Below the pieces are notes generated by a model. The model had not been told where the DNA came from. It saw only the letters and a list, made by a program, of their open reading frames with translations, and made no database searches. Shown piece by piece: positions 43,945 through 51,016 of a stretch of 64,000 bases of DNA (position 1 is the stretch's first letter; each line of letters begins with the position of its first letter). Location: NCBI RefSeq assembly GCF_001428065.1, contig NZ_LMSE01000004.1, positions 1 to 64,000 of the forward strand. The letters are read 5' to 3'. Source of the DNA: Nostocoides sp. Soil756. Its GTDB lineage: Bacteria > Actinomycetota > Actinomycetes > Actinomycetales > Dermatophilaceae. The position numbers were made by a program, and so were the translations under genes.

Positions 43945-44684
43945 GCGGGCCCCCCATCCGGCACGTCGTCGTCGCCGTGCCGGCCCGCGACGAGGAGCGG
44001 CTGGTCGGCGCCTGCCTCGCCAGCGTGCGGACCGCCGCCGACCGCCTCCTGGCTGCTCGGCCTGACGTCACGCTCGAGGTCGTTCTGGCCCTCGACCGCT
44101 GTGTCGACGGCACGGCCGCCGTGGCGGCACAGCATCCGGTGACGCTGCTGGCCAACGACGCCGGCTGTGTCGGGGTGGCCCGTCGCGCGGCGGTCGCCGC
44201 GGGCCTCGCGACCCCACGCGCTCGCGCGGCCGGCGCTGCCGCCACCTGGGTCGCCAACACCGACGCCGACTGCACGGTGCCCGTCGGCTGGCTCACCCGG
44301 CAGGTGGCGATGGCCGACGGGGGCGCCGACCTGGTGGTCGGCACTGTCGTGCCGGTCGACGTCGTCGACCCAGCCGTCCTCGTGGCCTGGCGCGCCCGCC
44401 ATCGGCTGCGCGAGGGGCACGGGCACGTGCACGGCGCGAACCTGGGGGTGCGGGCGGCGGCCTACCTCGACGCCGGAGGCTTCCCCGCGGTGGGCCTGCA
44501 CGAGGACGTCGGCCTGGTCGGTCGGGTCCGCGACGCCGGCCGCGCCTGGGTCGCCACCGACCGCGTGCGGGTGCGGACGTCGGGCCGCTCGAGCAGCCGG
44601 GTGCAGGGCGGGTTCGCCGGCTACCTCGCCGACCTCGCCGGCGCCGGCGCGCCCGGTGAGGGTGCGGCTGCCGCCCGCGGCTGA
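43941..44684 (+). CDS. glycosyltransferase family 2
   Basis: A 247-residue GT-A glycosyltransferase. VVVAVPARDEERLVGACLAS opens the nucleotide-binding fold, WVANTDADCTVP holds the DxD-type motif, and HVHGANLGVRAAAYLDAGGF with LHEDVGLVGRV is the acceptor/catalytic region with an ED pair. It is the last gene of the six-gene cassette, and starts at a GTG overlapping the fusion gene stop. Confidence 0.87.
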   Translation: MSGPPIRHVVVAVPARDEERLVGACLASVRTAADRLLAARPDVTLEVVLALDRCVDGTAAVAAQHPVTLLANDAGCVGVARRAAVAAGLATPRARAAGAAATWVANTDADCTVPVGWLTRQVAMADGGADLVVGTVVPVDVVDPAVLVAWRARHRLREGHGHVHGANLGVRAAAYLDAGGFPAVGLHEDVGLVGRVRDAGRAWVATDRVRVRTSGRSSSRVQGGFAGYLADLAGAGAPGEGAAAARG

Positions 44685-44705
44685 GGCTCGGGGATGATGG
44701 ACGGC

Positions 44706-45305
44706 GTGAACGTGGTGAGCAGAGGCTTCGTCGGGCGGCGGCGCGACCGCGACCCCCGCATCCCGCCCGGCCAGTACCCCGAACGCGACTTCCCGGTGCT
44801 CTCGGCCGGCCCCACCGCGAACGTCCCCCTCGACCGCTGGCGCCTCGACCTGACCGGGGTCGACGGCGCCACCCGCAGCCTGTCGTGGTCCGACCTGATG
44901 GCCCTGCCCAGCGAGCACGTCACCGCCGACATCCACTGCGTCACGAAGTGGACCAAGCTCGACACCTCCTGGCGCGGGGTGCCGGTACGCACGGTGCTGG
45001 GCGATGTGGGCGACGCCCGCTACGCCCTGGTGCACTCCTCGGGCGGGTACACCACCAACCTGCCGCTGGCCGACCTCGTCGAGCGCGACGCGTGGGTGGC
45101 CTTCGAGTACGACGGCCGCCCGTTGCACCCGGAGCACGGGGGCCCGGCCCGGCTGCTGGTGCCGCACCTGTACTTCTGGAAGTCGGCCAAGTGGCTCAGC
45201 GGCATCGAGCTGGGTCACGAGGACACCCCGGGCTTCTGGGAGCGCCTCGGCTATCACGACTACGGCGACCCGTGGCGCGAGCAGCGCTACGCCGGCGACG
45301 GATGA
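44706..45305 (+). CDS. sulfite-oxidase-like molybdopterin oxidoreductase
   Basis: A protein of about 199 residues formed by the molybdopterin-binding domain of the sulfite oxidase family alone. The probable molybdenum ligand is the Cys in IHCVTKWTKLDTSWRG (about residue 78); GGYTTNLPL and GGPARLLVPHLYFWKSAKWL are also conserved. No Tat signal is present, so it is probably cytoplasmic. I prefer GTG 44706 by resemblance to homologues that begin near VVSRGF; ATG 44694 is the alternative. It overlaps the flavin reductase gene, its likely electron partner. Confidence 0.85.
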   Translation: MNVVSRGFVGRRRDRDPRIPPGQYPERDFPVLSAGPTANVPLDRWRLDLTGVDGATRSLSWSDLMALPSEHVTADIHCVTKWTKLDTSWRGVPVRTVLGDVGDARYALVHSSGGYTTNLPLADLVERDAWVAFEYDGRPLHPEHGGPARLLVPHLYFWKSAKWLSGIELGHEDTPGFWERLGYHDYGDPWREQRYAGDG

Positions 45306-46066
45306 GTGCCACGCCGGTCGGTGAGGCCCCACCCCGCCCCGGCCCGATGCCGTGGCTGCGGGCCCGCCTCGACGACGCCTGGCTGGAGACCCGGGTCGCC
45401 CGCACGCTGGTGCTCGACGTGCCCGGCTGGGCGGGCAACGAGGCGGGCCAGCACGTCGACGTGCGGCTGACGGCCGAGGACGGCTACACCGCCCAGCGCA
45501 CCTACTCGATCGCGTCGGCCCCCGAGCCGGGGCGGATGGCGCTGACCGTGCAGCGGGTCGGCGACGGTGAGGCCTCGCCCTACCTGGTCGAGGAGATGCG
45601 CCCGGGAGACGAGCTCGAGGTGCGCGGGCCGATCGGCGGCTGGTTCCGGTGGGACCCCGCGTGGCCCGAGCCGGTGCTGCTGGTCGGCGGCGGGTCCGGG
45701 GTGGTGCCCCTCATGGCGATGATCCGCGAGCGGGTGCGGGCGGGGTCGCGGGTGCCGTTCCACCTCGTCTACTCGGCGCGCACGCCCGACCTGGTCATCT
45801 ACACCAACGAGCTCTTCGCGCTCTCGCGCACCACCCCCGGGCTGCGGGTCGACCGGCTCTACTCGCGGGCGGGCCTACCCGACGACACCCGTCCGCCCGG
45901 GCGGCTGGGGTGCGACGACCTGCCGCCGGTCACCGCCACCGCCGTCCCTCCGCGGGTGTACGTGTGCGGCCCGAACGGTTTCGTGGAGAACGCGACCCGA
46001 CACCTCCAGGATCTCGGGCACGATGCCGCCGACATCCGTACCGAACGGTTCGGTCCCTCCAGCTGA
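45302..46066 (+). CDS. FAD/NAD(P)-binding ferredoxin-reductase-type oxidoreductase
   Basis: A 254-residue flavoprotein of the ferredoxin-NADP reductase superfamily. RTYSIAS binds FAD, LLVGGGSGVVPLMAMI binds the pyridine nucleotide, and VYVCGPNGFVENATRHL is the C-terminal motif. There is no fused [2Fe-2S] domain. Its ATGA overlap with the molybdoenzyme gene suggests it passes electrons to or from that protein. Confidence 0.87.
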   Translation: MSATPVGEAPPRPGPMPWLRARLDDAWLETRVARTLVLDVPGWAGNEAGQHVDVRLTAEDGYTAQRTYSIASAPEPGRMALTVQRVGDGEASPYLVEEMRPGDELEVRGPIGGWFRWDPAWPEPVLLVGGGSGVVPLMAMIRERVRAGSRVPFHLVYSARTPDLVIYTNELFALSRTTPGLRVDRLYSRAGLPDDTRPPGRLGCDDLPPVTATAVPPRVYVCGPNGFVENATRHLQDLGHDAADIRTERFGPSS

Positions 46067-46180
46067 CCGTCCGGACGCGCGGCGGCGAGACCAGTCGGGA
46101 GCCTTACCTGGCCCGGGCCGCCCGGAGGGTGTAGGCAGGGGGTAGGCGCGGTACCCGCGTTCGTCGACCGAGGAGGACCC

Positions 46181-47137
46181 ATGGCCAGTCTAGACAGCGC
46201 CCAGCTGCTCGCCGCCCTCGAGCCCACCGTCGAGGAGAACCTCAACCGGCACCTCGGCGCCGCCCAGGAGTGGATGCCGCACGAGTACGTGCCGTGGTCG
46301 CTCGGCCGCGACTTCAAGGAGCTGGGCGGCGAGCCGTGGTCGGTCGAGCAGAGCCGACTCTCGCCCATCGCGCGCACCGCGCTCGAGGTCAACCTCCTCA
46401 CCGAGGACAACCTGCCGAGCTACCACCGCGAGATCGAGCGGGCCTTCGGGCGCGACAGCGCGTGGGGCGCCTGGGTCAACCGCTGGACCGCCGAGGAGGG
46501 CCGCCACGCCTTCTGCATCCGCGACTACCTGCTGGTCACTCGCGGGGTCGACCCCGAGGAGCTCGAGCGGGCGCGGATGGACACCATGGAGACCGGGTAC
46601 GACTCCGGCGACAAGCCGCTGCTCAACGTCTGCGCCTACGTGTCGTTCCAGGAGCTCGCGACCCGCGTCTCGCACCGCAACACCGGCCGCTTCACCGAGG
46701 AGCCCATCGCCGAGAAGCTGCTCATCCGGGTGGCCAAGGACGAGAACCTCCACATGATCTTCTACCGCAACATCATCCAGGCGGCCCTCGAGCTCACGCC
46801 CAGCCAGACGATGCGCGCGATCACCGACGAGGTCGTGAACTTCCAGATGCCGGGCGCGATCATCCCCGGCTTCGGGCGCAAGGCGGTGCAGATGGCGATG
46901 GCCGGCATCTACGACCTGCGCATCCACCACGACGACATCGTCACGCCGCTGCTGCGCCAGTGGGGCATCTGGGAGCTCGAGGGGCTCGACGACGAGGGCG
47001 AGAAGGCCCGCGACGAGCTGGCCGCCGCGGTGGCCGCCCTCGACGAGGAGGCCTCGCGCTTCGTCGCCCGCCGCGAGGAGCGGGCCGCCAAGCTGGCCGC
47101 ACGCCAGGAGGCCTCGGCCCAGCAGGTCACCGGCTGA
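46181..47137 (+). CDS. acyl-ACP desaturase (DesA-type, ferritin-like di-iron)
   Basis: A 318-residue soluble di-iron enzyme that introduces a double bond into acyl-ACP. Iron ligands are visible: Glu in LLTEDNLPSYH (about 74), EEGRH near 107-111 and DENLH near 187-191, the last in place of the more usual EExxH. The C-terminus is a charged helix. AGGAGGA precedes ATG 46181. It stands alone, with a 114-bp upstream gap and a hairpin terminator downstream. Confidence 0.88.
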   Translation: MASLDSAQLLAALEPTVEENLNRHLGAAQEWMPHEYVPWSLGRDFKELGGEPWSVEQSRLSPIARTALEVNLLTEDNLPSYHREIERAFGRDSAWGAWVNRWTAEEGRHAFCIRDYLLVTRGVDPEELERARMDTMETGYDSGDKPLLNVCAYVSFQELATRVSHRNTGRFTEEPIAEKLLIRVAKDENLHMIFYRNIIQAALELTPSQTMRAITDEVVNFQMPGAIIPGFGRKAVQMAMAGIYDLRIHHDDIVTPLLRQWGIWELEGLDDEGEKARDELAAAVAALDEEASRFVARREERAAKLAARQEASAQQVTG

Positions 47138-47263
47138 CCGCCACCGGCCGCGCGCCCGAGCCGTCTTGACGAGCGCGAGCCCGCTGCAGCAGGCTCGGGG
47201 ACTCCGACCCGGCTCGCGCGCCGCCCCGGCCCGGGAGTCAGCCGCCCGCGCCGGCCGCCGCCG

Positions 47264-47297
47264 GAGTGAGTCGACCGGCGGTGCGGGCGACTCACTC
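47264..47297. terminator. hairpin between desaturase and universal stress protein genes
   Basis: GAGTGAGTCG (47264-47273) and CGACTCACTC (47288-47297) are perfect 10-bp arms around a 14-nt loop. It overlaps the stop of the minus-strand stress-protein gene and could stop transcription from both sides. There is no U-tract. Confidence 0.5.
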
Positions 47298-48263
47298 GCC
47301 GGCAGCCTTCACGAGGTGGGAGGGGGTGGCCTGCGGTCCGAACGCGTGGCCGAGGGCGGTGTTGTGGCCGATTACCATCACCGGGGTCTCGGCGTGCTCG
47401 ATCACCGCGGTCGTCACCGAACCCAGGCGGAGGGCGTTGCTCTCGTGCTGTCGCTCGTGGCTGCCCACGACCACGAGATCCCAGTCCGCGGAGATGCCAC
47501 AGATGACGCGCGCCGGGTCACCGTGCACCACCTGCTGTCGGATCCGGACCCCGGAACGCCGGCGGGCCCGGGCGAGCAGCGCCTCGTGGGCGCGCAGGGG
47601 GTCGCTCGCGAGGTCCACGCCCGCCTCCGGGTCCTCCGTGGCGGACATGGGTGCCCATCCGCGGTCGGCGCGGACGTGCATCACCGTGACCGGTGACCCG
47701 GTGCGGGCGCCCCGCTCGACGGCCGCACCGACGGCGAGCAGGCTCGCCCACGAGCCGTCGGTCGCCGCCAGGATCCCCCACCGCGAGCGCCGCGCGCCCC
47801 GGCGGTCCTTGACGACCACGACCGGGGCGAACGACTGGGCCGCGACGGTGTGGGCCACCACGCCGGCGCCGGGCCGGCCGGGGGAGCGGTGCGGGGCGCC
47901 GATGACCAGGACCGACGCCTGGCGGGAGGCGTCGAGCAGGTGGCGCGCCGCACCACCGGCGACGTTCCAGCGGCCGATGGGCCCGGTCTCCGGCGCCAGG
48001 GCGACCACCCGAGCGGCCGCGTCGCTGAGGACGCGGTCGAGGCCGACCTGCGGGTAGGCCGTGAGGTGAGCCGGCGACGGCATCGACCCGTTGTCCCGCC
48101 GGGCGTGGATGAGCTCGAGGCTGCACCCGAGCGCCCGGGCCTCGAGGGCGGCCCACTCGACGGCCGCCCGGCTGCTGTCGCTGCCGTCGACGCCGACGAC
48201 CACGGCGGACCCCAGCTCGCGCAGGCCGGGGCGGTGTGCCGCCTGCGGATGGGTCGTGACCAC
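47292..48263 (-). CDS. tandem-domain universal stress protein
   Basis: A 323-residue protein with two Usp domains (about residues 15-155 and 165-310). The ATP-binding signs are GVDGSDSSRAAVEWA in the first domain, ATDGSW in the second and VVVGSHERQHESNALRLGSV at its end, the G-2x-G-9x-G/S/T type motif. Rv2623-like proteins of this layout bind ATP and restrain growth under stress. GTG 48263 is chosen for the GAGGAGG just upstream; a GTG at 48284 would add 7 residues. Confidence 0.88.
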   Translation of the reverse strand: MVTTHPQAAHRPGLRELGSAVVVGVDGSDSSRAAVEWAALEARALGCSLELIHARRDNGSMPSPAHLTAYPQVGLDRVLSDAAARVVALAPETGPIGRWNVAGGAARHLLDASRQASVLVIGAPHRSPGRPGAGVVAHTVAAQSFAPVVVVKDRRGARRSRWGILAATDGSWASLLAVGAAVERGARTGSPVTVMHVRADRGWAPMSATEDPEAGVDLASDPLRAHEALLARARRRSGVRIRQQVVHGDPARVICGISADWDLVVVGSHERQHESNALRLGSVTTAVIEHAETPVMVIGHNTALGHAFGPQATPSHLVKAAGE

Positions 48264-48447
48264 GATGCCTCCTCGCTCGGTCACTCAGTCGGTGACCTGT
48301 CACCGAGCCTGCGTCCGGCCGCCGCGGGAGACCAGGGACCTTGGGCCCGGATCCCGGCGAGGTCGCCCCGCGGCACCTGCCGGGGTCGGGGCCGGGTATC
48401 AGCGGTGCGCCGAGGCGGGAGACCGCCTCGGCGCACCGGCCGTGCGG

Positions 48448-48834
48448 TCAGCGCGAACCGTGCAGGGGCGCGACGGCCGGATGGGGCAGCGCGCCCGTGT
48501 GGTCCGCCAGCTCCATGAGCCAGACCACCGCCAGCGATGCCATGAACGCCGCGAGCCAGACGCCTGCGGATGTCGTGCCCGCGAGGAGCAGGGCGATGAC
48601 GCCCAGGACCAGCGAGGCCCCCGACACCCACCGTTCGGTGGTCCGCGTGCGGTCGACCGTGTCGGCCAGGTTCAGGGTCAGGAAGGCGGCCGCACCCGCC
48701 ACCAGCCCGAGGGCTGACATCTCTCGGGGGGTGTCGACGAACCACACCCCGGAGCCGGCCAGGAACAGCCAGTAGACGGCTCCCGTCGCCAGGTAGAGGA
48801 ACGTCCCGACGACATCACGCATGGTGAGTCTCAT
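48448..48834 (-). CDS. small four-helix membrane protein, unrecognised
   Basis: A 128-residue integral membrane protein with four hydrophobic segments (about residues 10-30, 40-57, 70-88 and 90-108) and short loops. No family is recognised. AAGGAGG stands 8 nt before ATG 48834, a strong ribosome site. It lies upstream of the universal stress protein gene on the same strand, with a 184-bp gap, so stress-related expression is possible but unproven. Confidence 0.7.
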   Translation of the reverse strand: MRLTMRDVVGTFLYLATGAVYWLFLAGSGVWFVDTPREMSALGLVAGAAAFLTLNLADTVDRTRTTERWVSGASLVLGVIALLLAGTTSAGVWLAAFMASLAVVWLMELADHTGALPHPAVAPLHGSR

Positions 48835-49037
48835 AGTTCTCACCTCCTTCCCTCCCCATCCAGGATGGGTGTGGTCCGGGCGGTGCGCACGGGCCGTTGG
48901 TCCCGGTCCCGGTGCTTCCCGCCGCTCAGGGTGGGTGGGGGCGCCGCCGGCCGGGACGACCATGACCGGAGCCTGCGACCGGTGCAGCAGGCCCTGGCTG
49001 CTCGCTACCGCGGAACGCTCCCGGCATCCTGTCCCGG

Positions 49038-49088
49038 ACGCACGAGAGCGGTTGACCCGACTCCGTGGGTCAACCGCTCACCGTGCGT
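49038..49088 (-). terminator. terminator of the tRNA-Pro gene
   Basis: Perfect 13-bp arms GAGCGGTTGACCC (49046-49058) and GGGTCAACCGCTC (49067-49079) around an 8-nt loop, extended by ACGCACG/CGTGCGT outside. It directly follows the 3' end of the minus-strand tRNA. Confidence 0.75.
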
Positions 49089-49161
49089 CGGGGTGACAGG
49101 ATTTGAACCTGCGGCCTCGTCGTCCCGAACGACGCGCGCTACCAAGCTGCGCCACACCCCG
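49088..49161 (-). tRNA. tRNA-Pro(CGG)
   Basis: Read on the minus strand: acceptor CGGGGTG pairing with CACCCCG, D-arm GGCGCAGC...GTAGCGC, anticodon stem GTCGT/ACGAC with loop TCGGG giving anticodon CGG, and T-arm with GGTTCAAAT. Discriminator A at 49088; CCA is not encoded. A TATCCT-like -10 (plus-strand 49200-49205) lies about 40 bp upstream. Confidence 0.93.
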
Positions 49162-49349
49162 TGGCTCGCCGCTGGACCCGGGGGACGCGGCGACACCCGA
49201 GGATAGCCGACCCGCGCGACCCATCCGAAATCGGTCCGCGCACCCCGGAGCTCCGGCCGGCGCGGGTCGGGCACCGGAACCTTGCGGATGGCACCGGAAT
49301 CGTTGGGGGGCGAGAGTGAAGGTTCCCGCACCGGGCGAAAAAGTTCACC

Positions 49350-50405
49350 TCAAGGTTCGCGGGCGACCAGGGTCAGCAGGGTCGCCTCGGGCCGGCAGGC
49401 GAAGCGCACCGGCGCGTACGGCGAGGTGCCCAGCCCGGCCGACACGTGCAGCCACGCGGCGTCCGCGGGCGCCTCCGACGACGGCCGCACCTCCCCGCGG
49501 CGCCCCGACGACGGCCGGTCCTCCCCGCGGCGCCCCGACGACGGCGGGACCGGCCCGCGCCCCGGCGACGGCCGGACCTCGCCGCGGCGCCCCGTCGACC
49601 CGGCGCCCGGCCACCAGCGTGAGACCCCCTTGACGCGGCCGGTGTCGAGGTCGCAGTTGGTCACCAGGGCCCCGTAGAACGGCACCGCCAGCTGGCCGCC
49701 GTGGGTGTGCCCGGCGAGCACCAGCCCAGCGCCGTCGGCGGTCATGGCGTCGAGCACCCGCTGGTAGGGCGCGTGCACCAGCCCCATCGTCAGCGCCACG
49801 TCGTCGCGGGCCGGCCCGGCCACGCGGTCGTAGCGGTCGAAGCGCACGTGCGGGTCGTTGACCCCCACCAGCTCGACCCGGTGCGCGCCCATCGTGACCG
49901 TCGTGCGCGCGTTGTCGAGGTCGCTCCAGCCACCGGCCTCGAGGCCGGCCACCAGCTCGCGCACCGGCAGCTTCCCGCGCGACGGTGGCGCCGCCGCGTA
50001 GCCCCGGGTCAGGTATCGCGCCGGGTTCTTCGGCATCGGGGCGTAGTAGTCGTTGGAGCCCAGCACGAAGGCACCCGGGAACTCCATCAGCGGCTCCATC
50101 GCCCGCAGCAGCGGCGGCACGGCCCGCACGTGAGCCAGGTTGTCGCCGGAGTTGACGACGAAGTCGGGGCGCAGCGCGGCCAGGGAGCGCACCCACTCGA
50201 TCTTCTTCGACTGCCCGGGCGTCAGGTGCAGGTCCGACACCTGGAGGACCCGCACCGGCTCGGCCCCCACCGGCAGCACCGGCACCGCGAAGCGCCGCAG
50301 CGTGAACCAGGTGCGCTCGACCAGCCCCGCGTAGGCCACCCCGGCGACACCGGCCCCGACGAGGGCGGCGGTGGAGCGCAGGGCAGCGCGGGCGATCGGG
50401 TCCAT
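49350..50405 (-). CDS. metallophosphoesterase (calcineurin-like)
   Basis: A 351-residue phosphoesterase. Metal ligands lie in VSDLHLTPG (about residue 51), NSGDN, LGSNDYY in place of GNHD, and AGHTHGGQ (about 233). An N-terminal hydrophobic stretch suggests membrane anchoring. Between AGHTHGGQ and the conserved C-terminal SAGLGTSPYAPVRF is a low-complexity insert made of GRRGE-type decapeptide units, encoded by a 30-bp tandem repeat. In mycobacteria a homologue sits beside ponA2, as here with yqeY between. The start is ATG 50405. Confidence 0.88.
   Translation of the reverse strand: MDPIARAALRSTAALVGAGVAGVAYAGLVERTWFTLRRFAVPVLPVGAEPVRVLQVSDLHLTPGQSKKIEWVRSLAALRPDFVVNSGDNLAHVRAVPPLLRAMEPLMEFPGAFVLGSNDYYAPMPKNPARYLTRGYAAAPPSRGKLPVRELVAGLEAGGWSDLDNARTTVTMGAHRVELVGVNDPHVRFDRYDRVAGPARDDVALTMGLVHAPYQRVLDAMTADGAGLVLAGHTHGGQLAVPFYGALVTNCDLDTGRVKGVSRWWPGAGSTGRRGEVRPSPGRGPVPPSSGRRGEDRPSSGRRGEVRPSSEAPADAAWLHVSAGLGTSPYAPVRFACRPEATLLTLVAREP
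49477..49593. repeat. 30-bp tandem repeat inside the phosphoesterase gene
   Basis: Four consecutive units (49477-49506, 49507-49536, 49537-49563, 49564-49593). Each contains GACGACGGCC or a close variant and ends in GCGCCCC; the third is 27 bp. All lengths are multiples of 3, so the frame is kept and each unit adds 9 or 10 residues. Confidence 0.85.
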
Positions 50406-50484
50406 CCACCCATCCTCGCAAACGACCGCCGGGCCCCCCGAATCCCGGGTGTGCCGTGCCCGACGCCGGTGGGAGACTGGCTCC

Positions 50485-50949
50485 ATGACCACCACCGGCC
50501 TGAAGGCGCAGCTCCAGCACGACCTGCACGACGCGATGCGCGCCCGCGACAAGGTCCGCGCCGCCACGCTGCGGATGACGCTCACCTCCGTGACGACCGC
50601 CGAGGTGGCCGGCGAGGAGGCCCGTGAGCTCGGCGACGACGAGATCCTGAAGGTGCTGGCCAAGGAGGCCAAGAAGCGCCGCGAGTCGGCCACCGCGTTC
50701 CGCGACGCCGGGCGTGAGGAGCTGGCCGCCACCGAGGAGGCCGAGCTGGCGGTCCTCGAGGGCTACCTCCCGGCCCAGCTGGGCGACGACGAGCTGCGGG
50801 TCATCGTCGAGCGCGCCGTGGCGTCCTCGGGCGCCGGCGGCATGGGCGCCATGGGCGCGGTCATGAAGGCGGCCCAGGGCGAGGTCGCCGGGCGCGCCGA
50901 CGGGGGCCGGGTCGCGGCGATCGTGCGGAGCGTCCTCTCGGGACGCTGA
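50485..50949 (+). CDS. GatB/YqeY-domain protein
   Basis: A 154-residue YqeY-type protein, homologous to the tRNA-binding tail domain of the GatB amidotransferase subunit. DLHDAMRARDKVRAATLRM, ILKVLAKEAKKRRES and the C-terminal GGMGAMGAVMKAA are typical. A tRNA-related role is inferred from the domain only. It is divergent from the phosphoesterase gene (79-bp gap) and convergent with the penicillin-binding-protein gene. Confidence 0.88.
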   Translation: MTTTGLKAQLQHDLHDAMRARDKVRAATLRMTLTSVTTAEVAGEEARELGDDEILKVLAKEAKKRRESATAFRDAGREELAATEEAELAVLEGYLPAQLGDDELRVIVERAVASSGAGGMGAMGAVMKAAQGEVAGRADGGRVAAIVRSVLSGR

Positions 50950-50964
50950 GCGCCCCCACCACGA

Positions 50965-51006
50965 CGACGGGGCCGCCACCGGAGCGATCCGGTGGCGGCC
51001 CCGTCG
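50965..51006. terminator. bidirectional terminator between yqeY-like and ponA2-like genes
   Basis: An 18-bp perfect inverted repeat (50965-50982 and 50989-51006, arms containing GGGGCCGCCACCGG and its complement) around the loop AGCGAT. It fills the 67-bp space between two converging genes. Confidence 0.8.
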
Positions 51007-51016
51007 CGTGGCCGGG

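Noticed and set aside
49477-49593. A short CRISPR array
   Set aside because: Units are contiguous with no unique spacers, in frame inside a gene; it is a coding tandem repeat.
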